DNA of 64,000 nt from Phycisphaerae bacterium. GTDB taxonomy: Bacteria; Planctomycetota; Phycisphaerae; UBA1845; UTPLA1. Both the position numbers and the translations under genes were made by a program. The number at the start of each line of letters is the position of its first letter. Positions within the stretch are counted from its first letter, which is position 1. The stretch spans positions 1 to 64,000 of the forward strand of contig DATEMU010000007.1 in assembly GCA_035275405.1 (NCBI GenBank). Direction: 5' to 3'. Shown in pieces: positions 35,669 through 45,207 of the stretch. A model generated the notes under the pieces. It did no database searches, was not told where the DNA came from, and saw nothing but the letters and a program-made list of their open reading frames with translations.

Positions 35669-37483
35669 ATGCCACTCGCCACCAGCGACCTTGTCGCCCT
35701 TGCACTGTTTGTCCTCGGCATTCTCTTTCAATTCTCTCACCGCCGCATGCCGCCCGGCCTGGGCGCGTCGCTCTTCGTCGGCGCCGTCAGCGTCGGCGTG
35801 ACCCTCGTCGCCTACGGCCATCGCGGCACGACGCCGTGGAACCTGCCGACCGCCGGCCACCTCTGTGCGACACTGTCCCTGATCTGGGCTGGGTTGGGCT
35901 GGATGGCCGCGAAGCGGTCCACACCCGAACCTTCGCCGACCTCTTCCGCCACCTTCTTTGCCTGGGCTCTCGTCGCCGGCATCGTCGCCGCCATCCTGAC
36001 GCTCAACCATCTGACCGCTCTGACCTGGACCAGAGTGCTCGACGTCCCGCGCGCCGCCGCGCGCGTCGCGGACACCGGGGTATTGTGGGATATTGCCGCC
36101 TTGCTCGGCGCCGTCCTCCTCTGGGCGGCTGCGGGACCGCGCCCGCAGCAGCCGGTCCTTTTGCTGGTGCTTTGCGCCTTTGCCGTCTGGTGGAGCAGCC
36201 TGCGCATCCACCCTTTCCTCGGCGCATCGTCCCCAGTCCAGAACGTGGCCCCCGGGTTTGGACCGGTATGGTGGAACTGGATTTTCCAGATGCAGCTCGG
36301 GCTGACGACCGTACTGATCGTCGCCGCCGTCTTGCAGGACCTTCGCTTCCGCTCTCGCCGCAACCGCGCCTGGCCCGACCGGCTCGACGATCTCCTGGAA
36401 CCGTACTCGCTCTGGCCGCTCTTTATTCAGATCGAAGCGTTTCTTGCCGCGGTGATCCTCGTCCTGGGGGTGTACCAGATCGTGCAATTCGCCCCTCCCG
36501 TCTGGCCGCACGCCCTGGCCGCCGCGATCGTCTCCGCCGCGGCGGGCACGACCTGTGTCTTCATGACCTACCGTCGCTGGAGCGCCAACACCGCCGGTCT
36601 CGGCATGTCCCTGCTCAGCCTCGCCGCCGTGCTCCTGTTCTGCGTCCCGGCCGCCCTGTTTACCGCGCCGCGCGAATCGACCGAGTATGCGGCGAGGATC
36701 CCCGCGCTCTTTAACGCGATACTTTTCGCCCTCGCCCTCATGATCGCCTGGTGGCGATGGCTGGCCAAAGTCTGGAATCAGCAGCTTCTCGACAACGTCC
36801 CATGGACCACCGCCGGGCGCATGATCCCCTATAGCCGCCGCACCGCGTTCATTCTCAGCGCGCTCGCCATGTTACTGGCCTTTGAAATGGCGCTGTGGCC
36901 CCTTCTCGTCGCCGCGAGCGAGTCCGATGATTCCATCGGCCGGATCGTCGCGGGCCTCGTCGCCATCGGACTGCTCACGGCCATGACGCTGCGCTATGCC
37001 GCCCGCGAAGCGTCCGGTTCCAGCGCCGCCCTTTCCGTCGCTCTTCTGGCCGCGGGGATCATCTTTCTTTTTGTCCGCATGCCCGCGCCAGTTTTACGCG
37101 GCTGGATCCTGCAGCACCTGGCGGTCGTGCTGGCGGCCCTCGCCGTCCCCGCGCTCCTCGTATCTGAATCGCTCGGCAGGCATCGCTGGCGAAGTTTTGC
37201 GGCGCCGCTCTGGTGGCTCGCCCTGCTCGTACTTCCCGCGGCCGCAATTTCGGAATTGCTCTCCCGCGAGGCCCCGCCGGCCGAATGGGTCCAACCGACT
37301 GCCCTCGCGCTGCTCGGCGCCCTCTATTGTCTCGCCGGCCGCCGCGAACACCGTCGCGCGTTTCTTGTTCTGGGAGCGGTGCTGCTCATCGCGTCGTTGA
37401 CAAGCGTGTACCGCGGGTCGGGGCGCATGGCCTGGCATCTTCAGGGATATTCTCTTGCGGGAACGGCGACCGGTGACAGTTGA
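35669..37483 (+). CDS. Polytopic membrane protein of unknown function
   Basis: A 604-residue protein with about 16 hydrophobic segments spread over the length and short loops. I recognise no family signature. It begins 69 bases after the TolC-type gene on the same strand and may be cotranscribed. It ends facing the DedA gene. The start ATG 35669 lacks a strong ribosome site. Confidence 0.65.
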   Translation: MPLATSDLVALALFVLGILFQFSHRRMPPGLGASLFVGAVSVGVTLVAYGHRGTTPWNLPTAGHLCATLSLIWAGLGWMAAKRSTPEPSPTSSATFFAWALVAGIVAAILTLNHLTALTWTRVLDVPRAAARVADTGVLWDIAALLGAVLLWAAAGPRPQQPVLLLVLCAFAVWWSSLRIHPFLGASSPVQNVAPGFGPVWWNWIFQMQLGLTTVLIVAAVLQDLRFRSRRNRAWPDRLDDLLEPYSLWPLFIQIEAFLAAVILVLGVYQIVQFAPPVWPHALAAAIVSAAAGTTCVFMTYRRWSANTAGLGMSLLSLAAVLLFCVPAALFTAPRESTEYAARIPALFNAILFALALMIAWWRWLAKVWNQQLLDNVPWTTAGRMIPYSRRTAFILSALAMLLAFEMALWPLLVAASESDDSIGRIVAGLVAIGLLTAMTLRYAAREASGSSAALSVALLAAGIIFLFVRMPAPVLRGWILQHLAVVLAALAVPALLVSESLGRHRWRSFAAPLWWLALLVLPAAAISELLSREAPPAEWVQPTALALLGALYCLAGRREHRRAFLVLGAVLLIASLTSVYRGSGRMAWHLQGYSLAGTATGDS

Positions 37484-37570
37484 TGGAAGCCTCTTAAGAG
37501 GTTCGCTGCCAAAAATTCAAACGCCGCTTTTCGAACGATATTTAGCAAGCGGATTAACTTTCCAGTGGTA

Positions 37571-38305
37571 CTAATCCGTGGGGGGAGATACGGCGGCGGC
37601 CTGGCGGCGATTGTCCGCAGCAAGATCGTCGTCAACGACTGCGGGAAACCCGCCACTGGGTGCGCGGCGCTTTTCGAGACGGTGTTTGAGGTACTCGACC
37701 AGCATCGGCAGGATGGAAATGAAGATGATCGCGAGGATGACCAGCTCGAAATTCTTCTTGACGAACTCCAGGCCGCCGAAAAAGTAGCCGGCGGAGACGC
37801 AGCTTGCGACCCAGGCCACGCCGCCGATCACGTTGTAGGCGAAGAAGCGGCGGTAGGTCATCGTGCCAATACCGGCGACAAAGGGGGCGAAGGTCCGCAC
37901 GATGGGCACGAAGCGGGCGATGATGATCGTCTTGCCGCCGTACTTTTCGTAGAAGGCGTGGGTCTTGTCGAGGTACTCCTTCTTCAGGAACCGCGAGTTG
38001 CCGTTCTTGAGGATCTTGGGCCCAAGGTACTTCCCGATCGTATAGTTGACAGCGTCGCCGAGAATTGCCGAGGTCGTCAAAAGGACAAACAGGAGGATGG
38101 CGTCGAGCGAGCCTCTTCCCGCCAGGGCCCCAGCGGCGAAGAGCAAAGAATCGCCCGGAAGAAACGGCGTTACGACCAGTCCGGTTTCCGCGAAAATCAC
38201 CAGAAACAGGATGGCATAGGTCCAGCCGCCGTAGGTCGTGCACAGATCGTGCAGGTGCTGGTCGATGTGGAGGAAGATGTCCAGGAGCTGGTTGAGATAT
38301 TCCAT
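37571..38305 (-). CDS. DedA-family membrane protein
   Basis: A 244-residue inner-membrane protein with the DedA core: [25 protein letters not shown], the [13 protein letters not shown] segment, and [27 protein letters not shown] with the family's essential arginines. Length and order match E. coli YqjA/YghB. DedA proteins support envelope homeostasis, including lipid-carrier recycling (family knowledge). The gene is monocistronic here, convergent with the polytopic protein gene and divergent from the GspE/PilB gene. Confidence 0.92.
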   Translation of the reverse strand: MEYLNQLLDIFLHIDQHLHDLCTTYGGWTYAILFLVIFAETGLVVTPFLPGDSLLFAAGALAGRGSLDAILLFVLLTTSAILGDAVNYTIGKYLGPKILKNGNSRFLKKEYLDKTHAFYEKYGGKTIIIARFVPIVRTFAPFVAGIGTMTYRRFFAYNVIGGVAWVASCVSAGYFFGGLEFVKKNFELVILAIIFISILPMLVEYLKHRLEKRRAPSGGFPAVVDDDLAADNRRQAAAVSPPTD

Positions 38306-38583
38306 GCTGAACGGCCTTGGATCCCCAAAAGGGCAGTAAGCTCATACGCCCGAGGCAGCGGTAATATCTTATCGCTTCGGCCCTTATCCCGATAGAGTTG
38401 CGGGGAATTCGCACGATAATAGGGGCTGTCACCCCAAAGTCCGCCTTCGTTTCGGTCAGGACATGCAACCCATTACCCCGCTCTTGGTAAGATTCCATGC
38501 ACCACGGTCGGGGTCTGTCCGTAGCCAGGGTGGGCGGAGGGCGGGCCGGCGAAAAGTGGCTTTTCGATGAAGGGCGCATTGAC

Positions 38584-40254
38584 GTGAATCTCGGCGACAT
38601 CCTGCTCGAAAAAAAAATCCTCACGCCCGAGCAGCTCAAGGCGGCCAACGAGCAGTGCGGTCCGACCGACCGGCTGGATCGCGTGCTCGTGCGGATGGGT
38701 TATTGCAGCGAGACGAACGTTCTCGCCGCGCTGGGGTCGCTATATCACTTCGACGTCGTGGACCTGGTCGGCCCGGACGTGCCGGTCAACGTGGACCTGC
38801 TCCGCAAGATGCCGTCCAAGCTGGTGCATCGAGCCAAGCTGATCCCGTTGGACCGCGTGAACGGCTCGCTGCGGGTGGCCACGCCCGACCCGTTTCAGAT
38901 TTACGCCTTCGACGAGTTGCGGATGCTCTGCGGGCTGGAGGTCAAACCCGTTCTCGCCAAGGAAAGCGAGATCAACGAGATCATCAAGAAGTACTTCGGC
39001 GTCGGCGGCGACACGGTCAGCCAGCTCATCGACGAGGACGGCTTGGAAGTTGTCAGCGATGTCGGTGAGTCTTCGGGCGACCTGGCGGAGATGGCCCAGG
39101 ACGCCAGCGTCATCAAGCTGGTGAACGAAATTCTGCTGGAGGCGATCAACGAGCGGGCGAGCGACGTGCACATTGAGCCGTTCGAGAACGACCTCAAAAT
39201 TCGCTATCGCGTGGACGGCGTTCTGCGGAATACGAACGTCCCGCCGCAGATTCGGCAGCTTCAGGCCGCGATCATCAGCCGCATCAAGATTCTCTCCAAC
39301 CTCAACATCGCCGAGCGCCGCCTGCCGCAGGACGGAAGCTTCAAGATTCGGGCGCAGGGCCGCGAGATCGACCTTCGCGTGAGCATCATCCCCATGGTGT
39401 TCGGCGAGGGCGTCGTCATGCGTATCCTCGACAAGCAGTCCATCCTGCTGTCGCTGACCGACCTCGGTTTTGACGACGACATGCTCGAGATTTTCAAGGG
39501 CATCATCAGCCAGCCCCACGGCATCATGCTCGTGACCGGCCCGACCGGCTCTGGTAAGACGACGACGCTTTACGCCGCGCTCAACGGCATCGTGTCGGAA
39601 GAGATTAAATGCCTGACGGTCGAGGACCCGGTCGAATACCATCTGGACGGCATCAACCAGGTGGGCGTGAATATCAAGGCGGGATTGACCTTCGCCCGAG
39701 GGATGCGCTCCTTCCTGCGGCACGACCCCGACGTCATCATGGTCGGCGAAATTCGCGACTTGGAGACGGCGGAGACGGCGGTACAGGCGTCACTCACGGG
39801 TCACCTGGTGCTTTCCACACTGCACACCAACGATGCGCCGAGCGCGATCACGCGCATGCTGGACATGGGCGTCGAGCCCTTTCTCGTGGCCAGCAGCGTC
39901 GAGGCCGTGTTGGCCCAGCGGCTCGTCCGAGTCATCTGCCCCGACTGCAAGGAGGCCTACAAGCCGGAAAAGATCGAGATGCCACCGGACTTCAACTACC
40001 AGGGCGAGCCGGTCTATCGCGGACGCGGTTGCCGGGAGTGCCGTAATACGGGCTATCGGGGCCGCAAGGGCATCTTCGAGCTGATGGTCGTGAACGATGA
40101 CGTTCGCGAATTGGTATTACAGCGGGCCAGCTCCGGGAAGATCACGGTCGAGGCGAAGAAGGGCGGCATGATCCAACTCCGCGAGGACGGCTGGAACAAG
40201 GTCCGCAAGGGGATCACGACGCTGAAAGAGGTCGTGCAGGCGACGAAGGGCTGA
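38584..40254 (+). CDS. GspE/PilB-type secretion or pilus ATPase
   Basis: A 556-residue cytoplasmic hexameric ATPase. An MshEN-type N-terminal domain spans about 1-150 (LGDILLEKKILTPEQLKAA). The ATPase core has Walker A GPTGSGKTTTLYAAL near 318, the Asp/Walker B region VIMVGEIRDLETAETA and the His box STLHTNDAPSA. A four-cysteine zinc motif (CPDC and CREC, about 451-486) completes the GspE/PilB pattern. GTG 38584 is preferred because GAAGGG lies nine bases upstream; the frame runs back to 38497. No other pilus or type II genes are next to it. Confidence 0.92.
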   Translation: MNLGDILLEKKILTPEQLKAANEQCGPTDRLDRVLVRMGYCSETNVLAALGSLYHFDVVDLVGPDVPVNVDLLRKMPSKLVHRAKLIPLDRVNGSLRVATPDPFQIYAFDELRMLCGLEVKPVLAKESEINEIIKKYFGVGGDTVSQLIDEDGLEVVSDVGESSGDLAEMAQDASVIKLVNEILLEAINERASDVHIEPFENDLKIRYRVDGVLRNTNVPPQIRQLQAAIISRIKILSNLNIAERRLPQDGSFKIRAQGREIDLRVSIIPMVFGEGVVMRILDKQSILLSLTDLGFDDDMLEIFKGIISQPHGIMLVTGPTGSGKTTTLYAALNGIVSEEIKCLTVEDPVEYHLDGINQVGVNIKAGLTFARGMRSFLRHDPDVIMVGEIRDLETAETAVQASLTGHLVLSTLHTNDAPSAITRMLDMGVEPFLVASSVEAVLAQRLVRVICPDCKEAYKPEKIEMPPDFNYQGEPVYRGRGCRECRNTGYRGRKGIFELMVVNDDVRELVLQRASSGKITVEAKKGGMIQLREDGWNKVRKGITTLKEVVQATKG

Positions 40255-40462
40255 CGCCGAAATCACAGGGGGCCATATTCCCAGGACGGAACCGCTTGAG
40301 CGGAAAGCGTAGCGGCGCGACGATTCAGGGCCTGAAACTCGCCTCGTCGAGTCGTTGCCGGGTGCGCGGAGTCGGCCATGGCTGATGACGCAGCGCGAAA
40401 GAAATCGTGATCAAAGGCGTCGAACCGCGACTGGTGACCTTGCGGCCATCACCGCGCGGTAA

Positions 40463-40798
40463 TCAACCGCCCCCGCCGCCGGCACCGCCGGAATCGTCCG
40501 TCGGCTGATCGGGTGCATCGCCGCCGGGGAAGTTGGGCGGGGTGAATTCGTCCGGGAAGAGATCGCCGTCCCCGCAGCCCAGCGGGATCGTGCAGGATGG
40601 ATCGGCCGCATAGTCGGGCACTTCCAAATACGGGAAAAGGAGATTGAGCTGATCGCCCGGCGTGCAGAACGTCAGGATCGTGCCGCAGACATTAATGCTG
40701 GCGATCGTGTTGAAACATCCGTTGTCAAAGACCGTGCTGCCGCTCAACAAGACGGTGAGCCCCAGCGTGATCTTCCGAATCGACTTGTAATTTTTCAT
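40463..40798 (-). CDS. Small exported Cys-rich protein with Gly tail (paralogue 2)
   Basis: A 111-residue protein with a signal-like N-terminus (KITLGLTVLLSGSTV) followed by NGCFNTIASINVCGTILTFC. It is Asp/Pro-rich later and ends GGAGGGGG. It resembles the next upstream gene at 40859 in size, GCF motif, spacing of cysteines and Gly tail, so the two are probably paralogues. GGGAAA precedes the ATG. Function unknown. Confidence 0.65.
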   Translation of the reverse strand: MKNYKSIRKITLGLTVLLSGSTVFDNGCFNTIASINVCGTILTFCTPGDQLNLLFPYLEVPDYAADPSCTIPLGCGDGDLFPDEFTPPNFPGGDAPDQPTDDSGGAGGGGG

Positions 40799-40858
40799 GG
40801 CGTTTCCCACTTGGTTCGGACTATCGATCATTCCCGCGATGCTCTTTCGGCGACCGGG

Positions 40859-41164
40859 TCAACCGCCGCCGTCGCCTCCGCCGGTCTGCACCACCACGCT
40901 AACCGGACAGAAGAAGATCAGGTCATCGGCCTGATTGAAGATTTCGCCCTGCTGGGCTCCATTCTCATCGATGATAACGAAGTTCGGCGTCCCGCACGGC
41001 GCAAAGACACCCAGGAACAGCTCGTTCTCATCGAGGAGACTCGAAAACGGGAACGAAGCGACGGCCGTGTTCGCGCCGATGGTGAAACAACCGCCGAGCT
41101 GCGTCAGATACGTTCCCACGGTCAGATACGTTGCCAAGCCTAGGATTTTGACACGCCGGTTCAT
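40859..41164 (-). CDS. Small exported Cys-containing lipoprotein with Gly tail (paralogue 1)
   Basis: A 101-residue protein. The signal ends TQLGGCFTIG, a good lipobox, and the tail is TGGGDGGG. Cysteines in FAPCGTPNF and FFCPV suggest a disulfide. It lies 60 bases before the paralogue at 40463 on the same strand. The start at 41164 avoids an 18-residue hydrophilic extension. Function unknown. Confidence 0.65.
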   Translation of the reverse strand: MNRRVKILGLATYLTVGTYLTQLGGCFTIGANTAVASFPFSSLLDENELFLGVFAPCGTPNFVIIDENGAQQGEIFNQADDLIFFCPVSVVVQTGGGDGGG

Positions 41165-41421
41165 GGTAGGTTCTCGCTCTTTCACTTCCCCTGGGTTGGT
41201 TCGTTTGGCGGGGCACAACCGTGGCCGGTCGCGGAGGACACTCCCTGACCACTCGTCTTATCGTACCCCCACGCGGCCCGCGTTTCAAGGCCACCGCCTC
41301 GTCGAGTTGGCAACGCTTCGTCCGGAAATTGGAGCCGGTTGGGACGACCGCCGACTCGGGAGATCTCTCGCGATTCGGGGCGATCCGAAACTACCCGTGG
41401 AAGGCCCATAAATAGCCGGTT
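41165..41421. other. Intergenic region upstream of the small lipoprotein pair
   Basis: 257 bases between the small lipoprotein genes and the stop of mtnA, all minus strand. It should hold the promoter of the pair. I see no gene or clear motif. Confidence 0.4.
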
Positions 41422-42522
41422 TTACCTGGGATTATCGCGCTTTGCCGGTCCGCCGATCACTTGTTGAATCCTGTCGGTCGTGACCGGGGAGATGAGGCCT
41501 CGCTCCGTGATGATCCCGGCGATCAGCCGGGCGGGTGTGACGTCGAACGCCGGGCTGTAGACCGGTACGTCCGCAGGGGCGATCGGCCGGTCGGCGATGG
41601 TGCGGACCTCGGCGGGGTCGCGATGCTCGATGGGGATTTTCGAGCCGTCGGAGATGGACAGATCGAAGGTCGAACTTGGCGCGGCGACGTAGAACGGGAT
41701 ACCGTGCGCGTTCGCCAGTACGGCGACGCCGTAGGTGCCGATCTTGTTGGCGGTGTCGCCGTTGGCGGCGATGCGATCCGCGCCGGTCACCACAAGGTTC
41801 GCTTTTTTCTCGGCCATGACGACGGCGGCCATGTTGTCGCAGATGAGCGTCGTGTCGATACCCGCGCGCTGCAGCTCCCAGGCGGTCAGTCGCGAGCCTT
41901 GCAGAAGCGGTCGAGTCTCGTCGACGTAGGCCTTGAAGCGCCGGCCCTTTTCTTGCGCCGCGTACATGACGGCCAGGGCCGTGCCGTACTCGCTGGTGGC
42001 CAGCGCGCCGGCGTTGCAATGCGTGAGCACGCCGCCACCCTCGGGGATGAGGTGCTGACCAGCCGCGCCGATCGCCCGGCACATTGCCGCGTCCTCGTCG
42101 CGGATGGCGTGAGCCTCGGCGAGCAACACCGCCCGCGCATCGCGCCACGGTTTATCCACGAGCGTCGTCGCTTTGCGGCGCATCCGGTCCAATGCCCAGA
42201 AGAGGTTGACCGCCGTCGGGCGACTGGTGGCCAGGTGGTCGCAGACTTTGGTGAACGCAACCAGCCACGCCGAATCGCTTGGCGCCGCCTCACCGCAGCC
42301 GACGACGACGCCGTACGCCGCCGCCACGCCGATCGCCGGCGCCCCGCGGACTTGAAGCCGCTTGATCGCCTGCCAGACCTGCTCCAATTTCGTGCACTGA
42401 ATCGTGACAACCTGGTTGGGCAGGAGTGTCTGGTCGATCATTTCCAGCGCGCCATGAGGCGGGATGGAGTCATTCCACCAGAGCGGGCGGAGGTTGTCGG
42501 CTTTTGGTGTTGTTGGGGACAT
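41422..42522 (-). CDS. mtnA: S-methyl-5-thioribose-1-phosphate isomerase
   Basis: A 366-residue enzyme of the eIF2B-like isomerase family that converts methylthioribose 1-phosphate to methylthioribulose 1-phosphate in methionine salvage. Signatures are VRGAPAIGVAAAYGV, LTHCNAGALATSEYGTAL (catalytic Cys), CDNMAAVVM and GADRIAANGDTANKIGTYGVA, ending with PSSTFD. ATG 42522 starts the homologous region. It is the last gene of the trpS-scpA-ridA-mtnA cluster, 35 bases after ridA. No mtnB, C or D is in the window. Confidence 0.95.
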   Translation of the reverse strand: MSPTTPKADNLRPLWWNDSIPPHGALEMIDQTLLPNQVVTIQCTKLEQVWQAIKRLQVRGAPAIGVAAAYGVVVGCGEAAPSDSAWLVAFTKVCDHLATSRPTAVNLFWALDRMRRKATTLVDKPWRDARAVLLAEAHAIRDEDAAMCRAIGAAGQHLIPEGGGVLTHCNAGALATSEYGTALAVMYAAQEKGRRFKAYVDETRPLLQGSRLTAWELQRAGIDTTLICDNMAAVVMAEKKANLVVTGADRIAANGDTANKIGTYGVAVLANAHGIPFYVAAPSSTFDLSISDGSKIPIEHRDPAEVRTIADRPIAPADVPVYSPAFDVTPARLIAGIITERGLISPVTTDRIQQVIGGPAKRDNPR

Positions 42523-42557
42523 CTTGGAATGAAGACCAGTGAACGTGGGCCGCCGTG

Positions 42558-43025
42558 TCACTCCCCGCCGATCAATTCCGCGATCAGCTCTACTTCCACC
42601 GCCGCGTTCATGGGCAGTTCGGCGACCCCGACCGCGGCGCGGACGTGGCGGCCGGATTCGCCGAAGATCGCGACCATGAGATCGCTCGCACCATTGGCGA
42701 CCTTCGGCTGGTCGAAGAAGCCCGGCGCGCTGTTCACGAAGACGCCGAGGCGGACGATGCGGGCGATGTTGTCGATGCCGCCGGCGGCCTGCGCGGCGAT
42801 GGAGAGGGCGTTGAGACCGGCCTGCTTGGCCGCGGCGTTGGCCTGCTCTAGCGTGAGGTCCTTCCCTACCTTGCCGGTTGCGGTGAGTTTGCCGTCGACG
42901 AAGGGGAGCTGGCCGCTGGTCAGGACGAGACCGCCGCACCGCGTGCCCGGGATGTACGAGCCGATCGGGGCGGGCATCTGCGGGAGCTTCAGTCCCAGCG
43001 ACGCGAGTTTCTCTGACGGCTTCAT
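42558..43025 (-). CDS. RidA-family protein
   Basis: A 155-residue protein of the YjgF/YER057c/UK114 family, longer than canonical RidA and like the YjgH/Rid subgroup. Motifs are GLVLTSGQLPFVDGKL, NALSIAAQAAGGIDNIARIV and the C-terminal GRHVRAAVGVAELPMNAAVEVE with the conserved arginine. Canonical members deaminate reactive enamines (family knowledge). It lies six bases after scpA. Confidence 0.9.
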   Translation of the reverse strand: MKPSEKLASLGLKLPQMPAPIGSYIPGTRCGGLVLTSGQLPFVDGKLTATGKVGKDLTLEQANAAAKQAGLNALSIAAQAAGGIDNIARIVRLGVFVNSAPGFFDQPKVANGASDLMVAIFGESGRHVRAAVGVAELPMNAAVEVELIAELIGGE

Positions 43026-43031
43026 GATGCG

Positions 43032-44009
43032 TTAGCTCCCTTCCTTTGTCGAATCGCGCGGCTCTTCACGGAGGATCGCGTCGATATCGACGTCGGTCTT
43101 GATCTGATCCAGCTCGGCGAAGGACTCGTCGTCCTCTTCCTCTTCAGCCCCTTCGGACGACTCCGTTTCGAGCTTCGGGGATTCGGTCACCTCGGCGGCA
43201 CTGCCCGGCGCGGGCCCCGGATCATGCGTCGTCGTTGCGCCGAGCACCGTCCGCGGTTCCCACTCCGAGCCGACCTGGATCGGTTCGGCCGAGAGCAGGA
43301 CGATCATGATCGGGGCGAAGATTTCCGACTGCGTGATGCGGACGCGCTGCTGGCGCATCAGTTCGAGGAGCGCGAGAAACAGACCAATCATCTCCGCGCG
43401 GGTGCGACCGGCGAAGATGCGCTCGAAGCTCATCTCGCCGCCTTCGCCTTGGATGCGGTCGAGGATGTCCGTGGCGTGGAGGGCGATGGGAGTGTCGTCA
43501 AAAACGACGTCGTGCGAGGTGGCGCCGGCTCCGATGGCCGACATGAGCTTGTTGAAGGCGGCGACGAGGTCCCAGATCTGCACTTCTTCGAGGTCGATCT
43601 CGCTTTGCGGCTGAGGCGCCCCGCCCGCGGGGACGCGTGGCCAGCGCTGGGCGGCGATTTCGGCGGCCGAGCCCAACTCCAGGGACGCATCCTTGAACTT
43701 CTTGTATTCGAGCAGTTGGCGGACCAATTCCAGCCGCGGGTCGGAGAGGTCCTCGGCCTCGACCTGCTCGGCGGGCGGGTGCGGCAGGAGCATCCGGCTC
43801 TTGATTTCCATGAGCGTCGCGGCCATGACGAGAAAGTCCCCCGCAATGTTGGGATCGATGATCTTGAGCGTGTCGACGTAGGCGAGATATTGCTCCGTAA
43901 CCCGCGCGACGGGGATGTCGTAGATATCCACTTCCTCGCGGCGGATGAGGTAGAGCAGCAGGTCGAGGGGACCGTTGTAGACGTCGATTTGGACGGAGTA
44001 GTCGGGCAT
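43032..44009 (-). CDS. scpA: Segregation and condensation protein A
   Basis: A 325-residue kleisin of the SMC-ScpAB condensin complex. The N-terminal SMC-binding part reads VYNGPLDLLLYLIRREEVDIYDIPV, with MAATLMEIKSRMLLP; the C-terminal winged-helix part (about 170-240) follows. A Glu/Asp-rich tail of about 60 residues makes it longer than the usual 240-270. scpB is not in the window. It follows trpS on the minus strand with 53 bases between. Confidence 0.93.
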   Translation of the reverse strand: MPDYSVQIDVYNGPLDLLLYLIRREEVDIYDIPVARVTEQYLAYVDTLKIIDPNIAGDFLVMAATLMEIKSRMLLPHPPAEQVEAEDLSDPRLELVRQLLEYKKFKDASLELGSAAEIAAQRWPRVPAGGAPQPQSEIDLEEVQIWDLVAAFNKLMSAIGAGATSHDVVFDDTPIALHATDILDRIQGEGGEMSFERIFAGRTRAEMIGLFLALLELMRQQRVRITQSEIFAPIMIVLLSAEPIQVGSEWEPRTVLGATTTHDPGPAPGSAAEVTESPKLETESSEGAEEEEDDESFAELDQIKTDVDIDAILREEPRDSTKEGS

Positions 44010-44062
44010 TTTTCGAATTTTACCGGAATCCCACCACCGCCGCGAGTTAAGTGCTTAAGGCG

Positions 44063-45043
44063 TTATTTCGCCGTGATTATGCCGCAGGCTTTTCGCACGT
44101 CCGCCATCACCTGCTGGGCCACGGCCCGCGCCTTGCGGCCGCCGTCGGCGAGCATCGCCTCCACGGGCGCCGCATCCTGCACCAGCTTTCTCCGCCGCTC
44201 CCGCGGGACGGCGAAGCGTTCTTCAAAGAGCTCCGACAGCCGTTTTTTCGCGTCGCCGTAGCCCATGCCGCCTTTCTGATAACGCTCGCGCCATTCGGCC
44301 GTCTCGGCCGGCGTGGCAAAGAGCCGCAGGAGCGCGAAGACATTACAGGTGTCCGGGTTCTTCGGATCAGCGACGGGCGTGCTGTCCGTCTTAATGGACA
44401 TGATCTTCTGCCGCACGATCTTGGCCTCGTCGAAGAGGTCGATCGTGTTGCCGTAGCTCTTGCTCATCTTCTCGCCGTCGATGCCCGGAACGATCGCGGC
44501 GTCATTGAGCTGCGCCTTGGGGATCGTGAACACCTCGCACTTATAGGTGTTATGGAAATACCCGGCCATGTCGGCGGTCATCTCGATGTGCTGCACCTGG
44601 TCCCTGCCGACCGGCACGGCGTCGCTGCGGTAAATGAGGATGTCAGCCGCCTGGAGGACAGGGTAGTTGAAAAGGCCCATCGATGCGGGCAGCCCCTTGT
44701 CCACCTTGTCCTTGTAGCTGACGGCGCGTTCGAGCAAGCCTTTGCCTGTCACGGTCGAGAGGATCCAGGCCAGTTCGCAGACCTCCGGCACATCGCTCTG
44801 GCGAAAGAGGCACGCTTTGCTCGGATCGAGCCCGAGGGCGAGGTAGTCGATGGCCACGTCGCGCGTGAGATCGGCGAGCAACCCGGCGTCCTGAATCGTC
44901 GTCAGGGCGTGGTAGTTGGCGATGAAGATAAAGCACTCGTGCTTTTCCTGGGCCTCGATGTGCTGTTTCATCGCCCCGAAGTAGTTGCCGAGGTGCAGCT
45001 TGCCGGAGGGTTGGACACCGCTGAGGATTCGCATGGGGGGCAT
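44063..45043 (-). CDS. trpS: Tryptophan--tRNA ligase
   Basis: A 326-residue class I synthetase. The HIGH-type motif is PSGKLHLGNY and the KMSKS loop is intact in GEKMSKSYGNTI. The tryptophan pocket segments and length match bacterial TrpS. The start is placed at ATG 45043; ATG 45034 is an alternative and neither has a strong ribosome site. It heads the minus-strand cluster with scpA, ridA and mtnA. Confidence 0.95.
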   Translation of the reverse strand: MPPMRILSGVQPSGKLHLGNYFGAMKQHIEAQEKHECFIFIANYHALTTIQDAGLLADLTRDVAIDYLALGLDPSKACLFRQSDVPEVCELAWILSTVTGKGLLERAVSYKDKVDKGLPASMGLFNYPVLQAADILIYRSDAVPVGRDQVQHIEMTADMAGYFHNTYKCEVFTIPKAQLNDAAIVPGIDGEKMSKSYGNTIDLFDEAKIVRQKIMSIKTDSTPVADPKNPDTCNVFALLRLFATPAETAEWRERYQKGGMGYGDAKKRLSELFEERFAVPRERRRKLVQDAAPVEAMLADGGRKARAVAQQVMADVRKACGIITAK

Positions 45044-45150
45044 CTTAAGGCGAAGAAAGCGGTTCGTGAATGGCCCCGGCGCGACCACGGGTTCGTCGGG
45101 CCCCGGTAAACCGTGAAATCGTCATTAGTTAGCAATTTCTTTCACATACG

Positions 45151-45189
45151 TGTTGCAACAATTATTGTTTATCGTATAGTTGTTTAGAC
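45151..45189 (+). promoter_or_regulatory. marR promoter with candidate operator over the -10
   Basis: TTGCAA (45153-45158) and TATAGT (45175-45180), 16 bases apart, form a plausible promoter. The palindromes TGTTGCAACA (45151-45160) and AACAAT-T-ATTGTT (45157-45169) lie over it. TAGTTGTTTAGAC (45177-45189) overlaps the -10 and recurs upstream of pirin. Confidence 0.5.
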
Positions 45190-45207
45190 GGATAGGAGTT
45201 CGTTGCG

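Noticed and set aside
34424-36511. 695-codon open frame on the minus strand over the TolC-type gene
   Set aside because: Antisense shadow; the plus frame has the lipobox and channel repeats.
42523-42939. Extended N-terminus of mtnA
   Set aside because: Arg-rich out-of-frame reading of ridA; homology begins at 42522.
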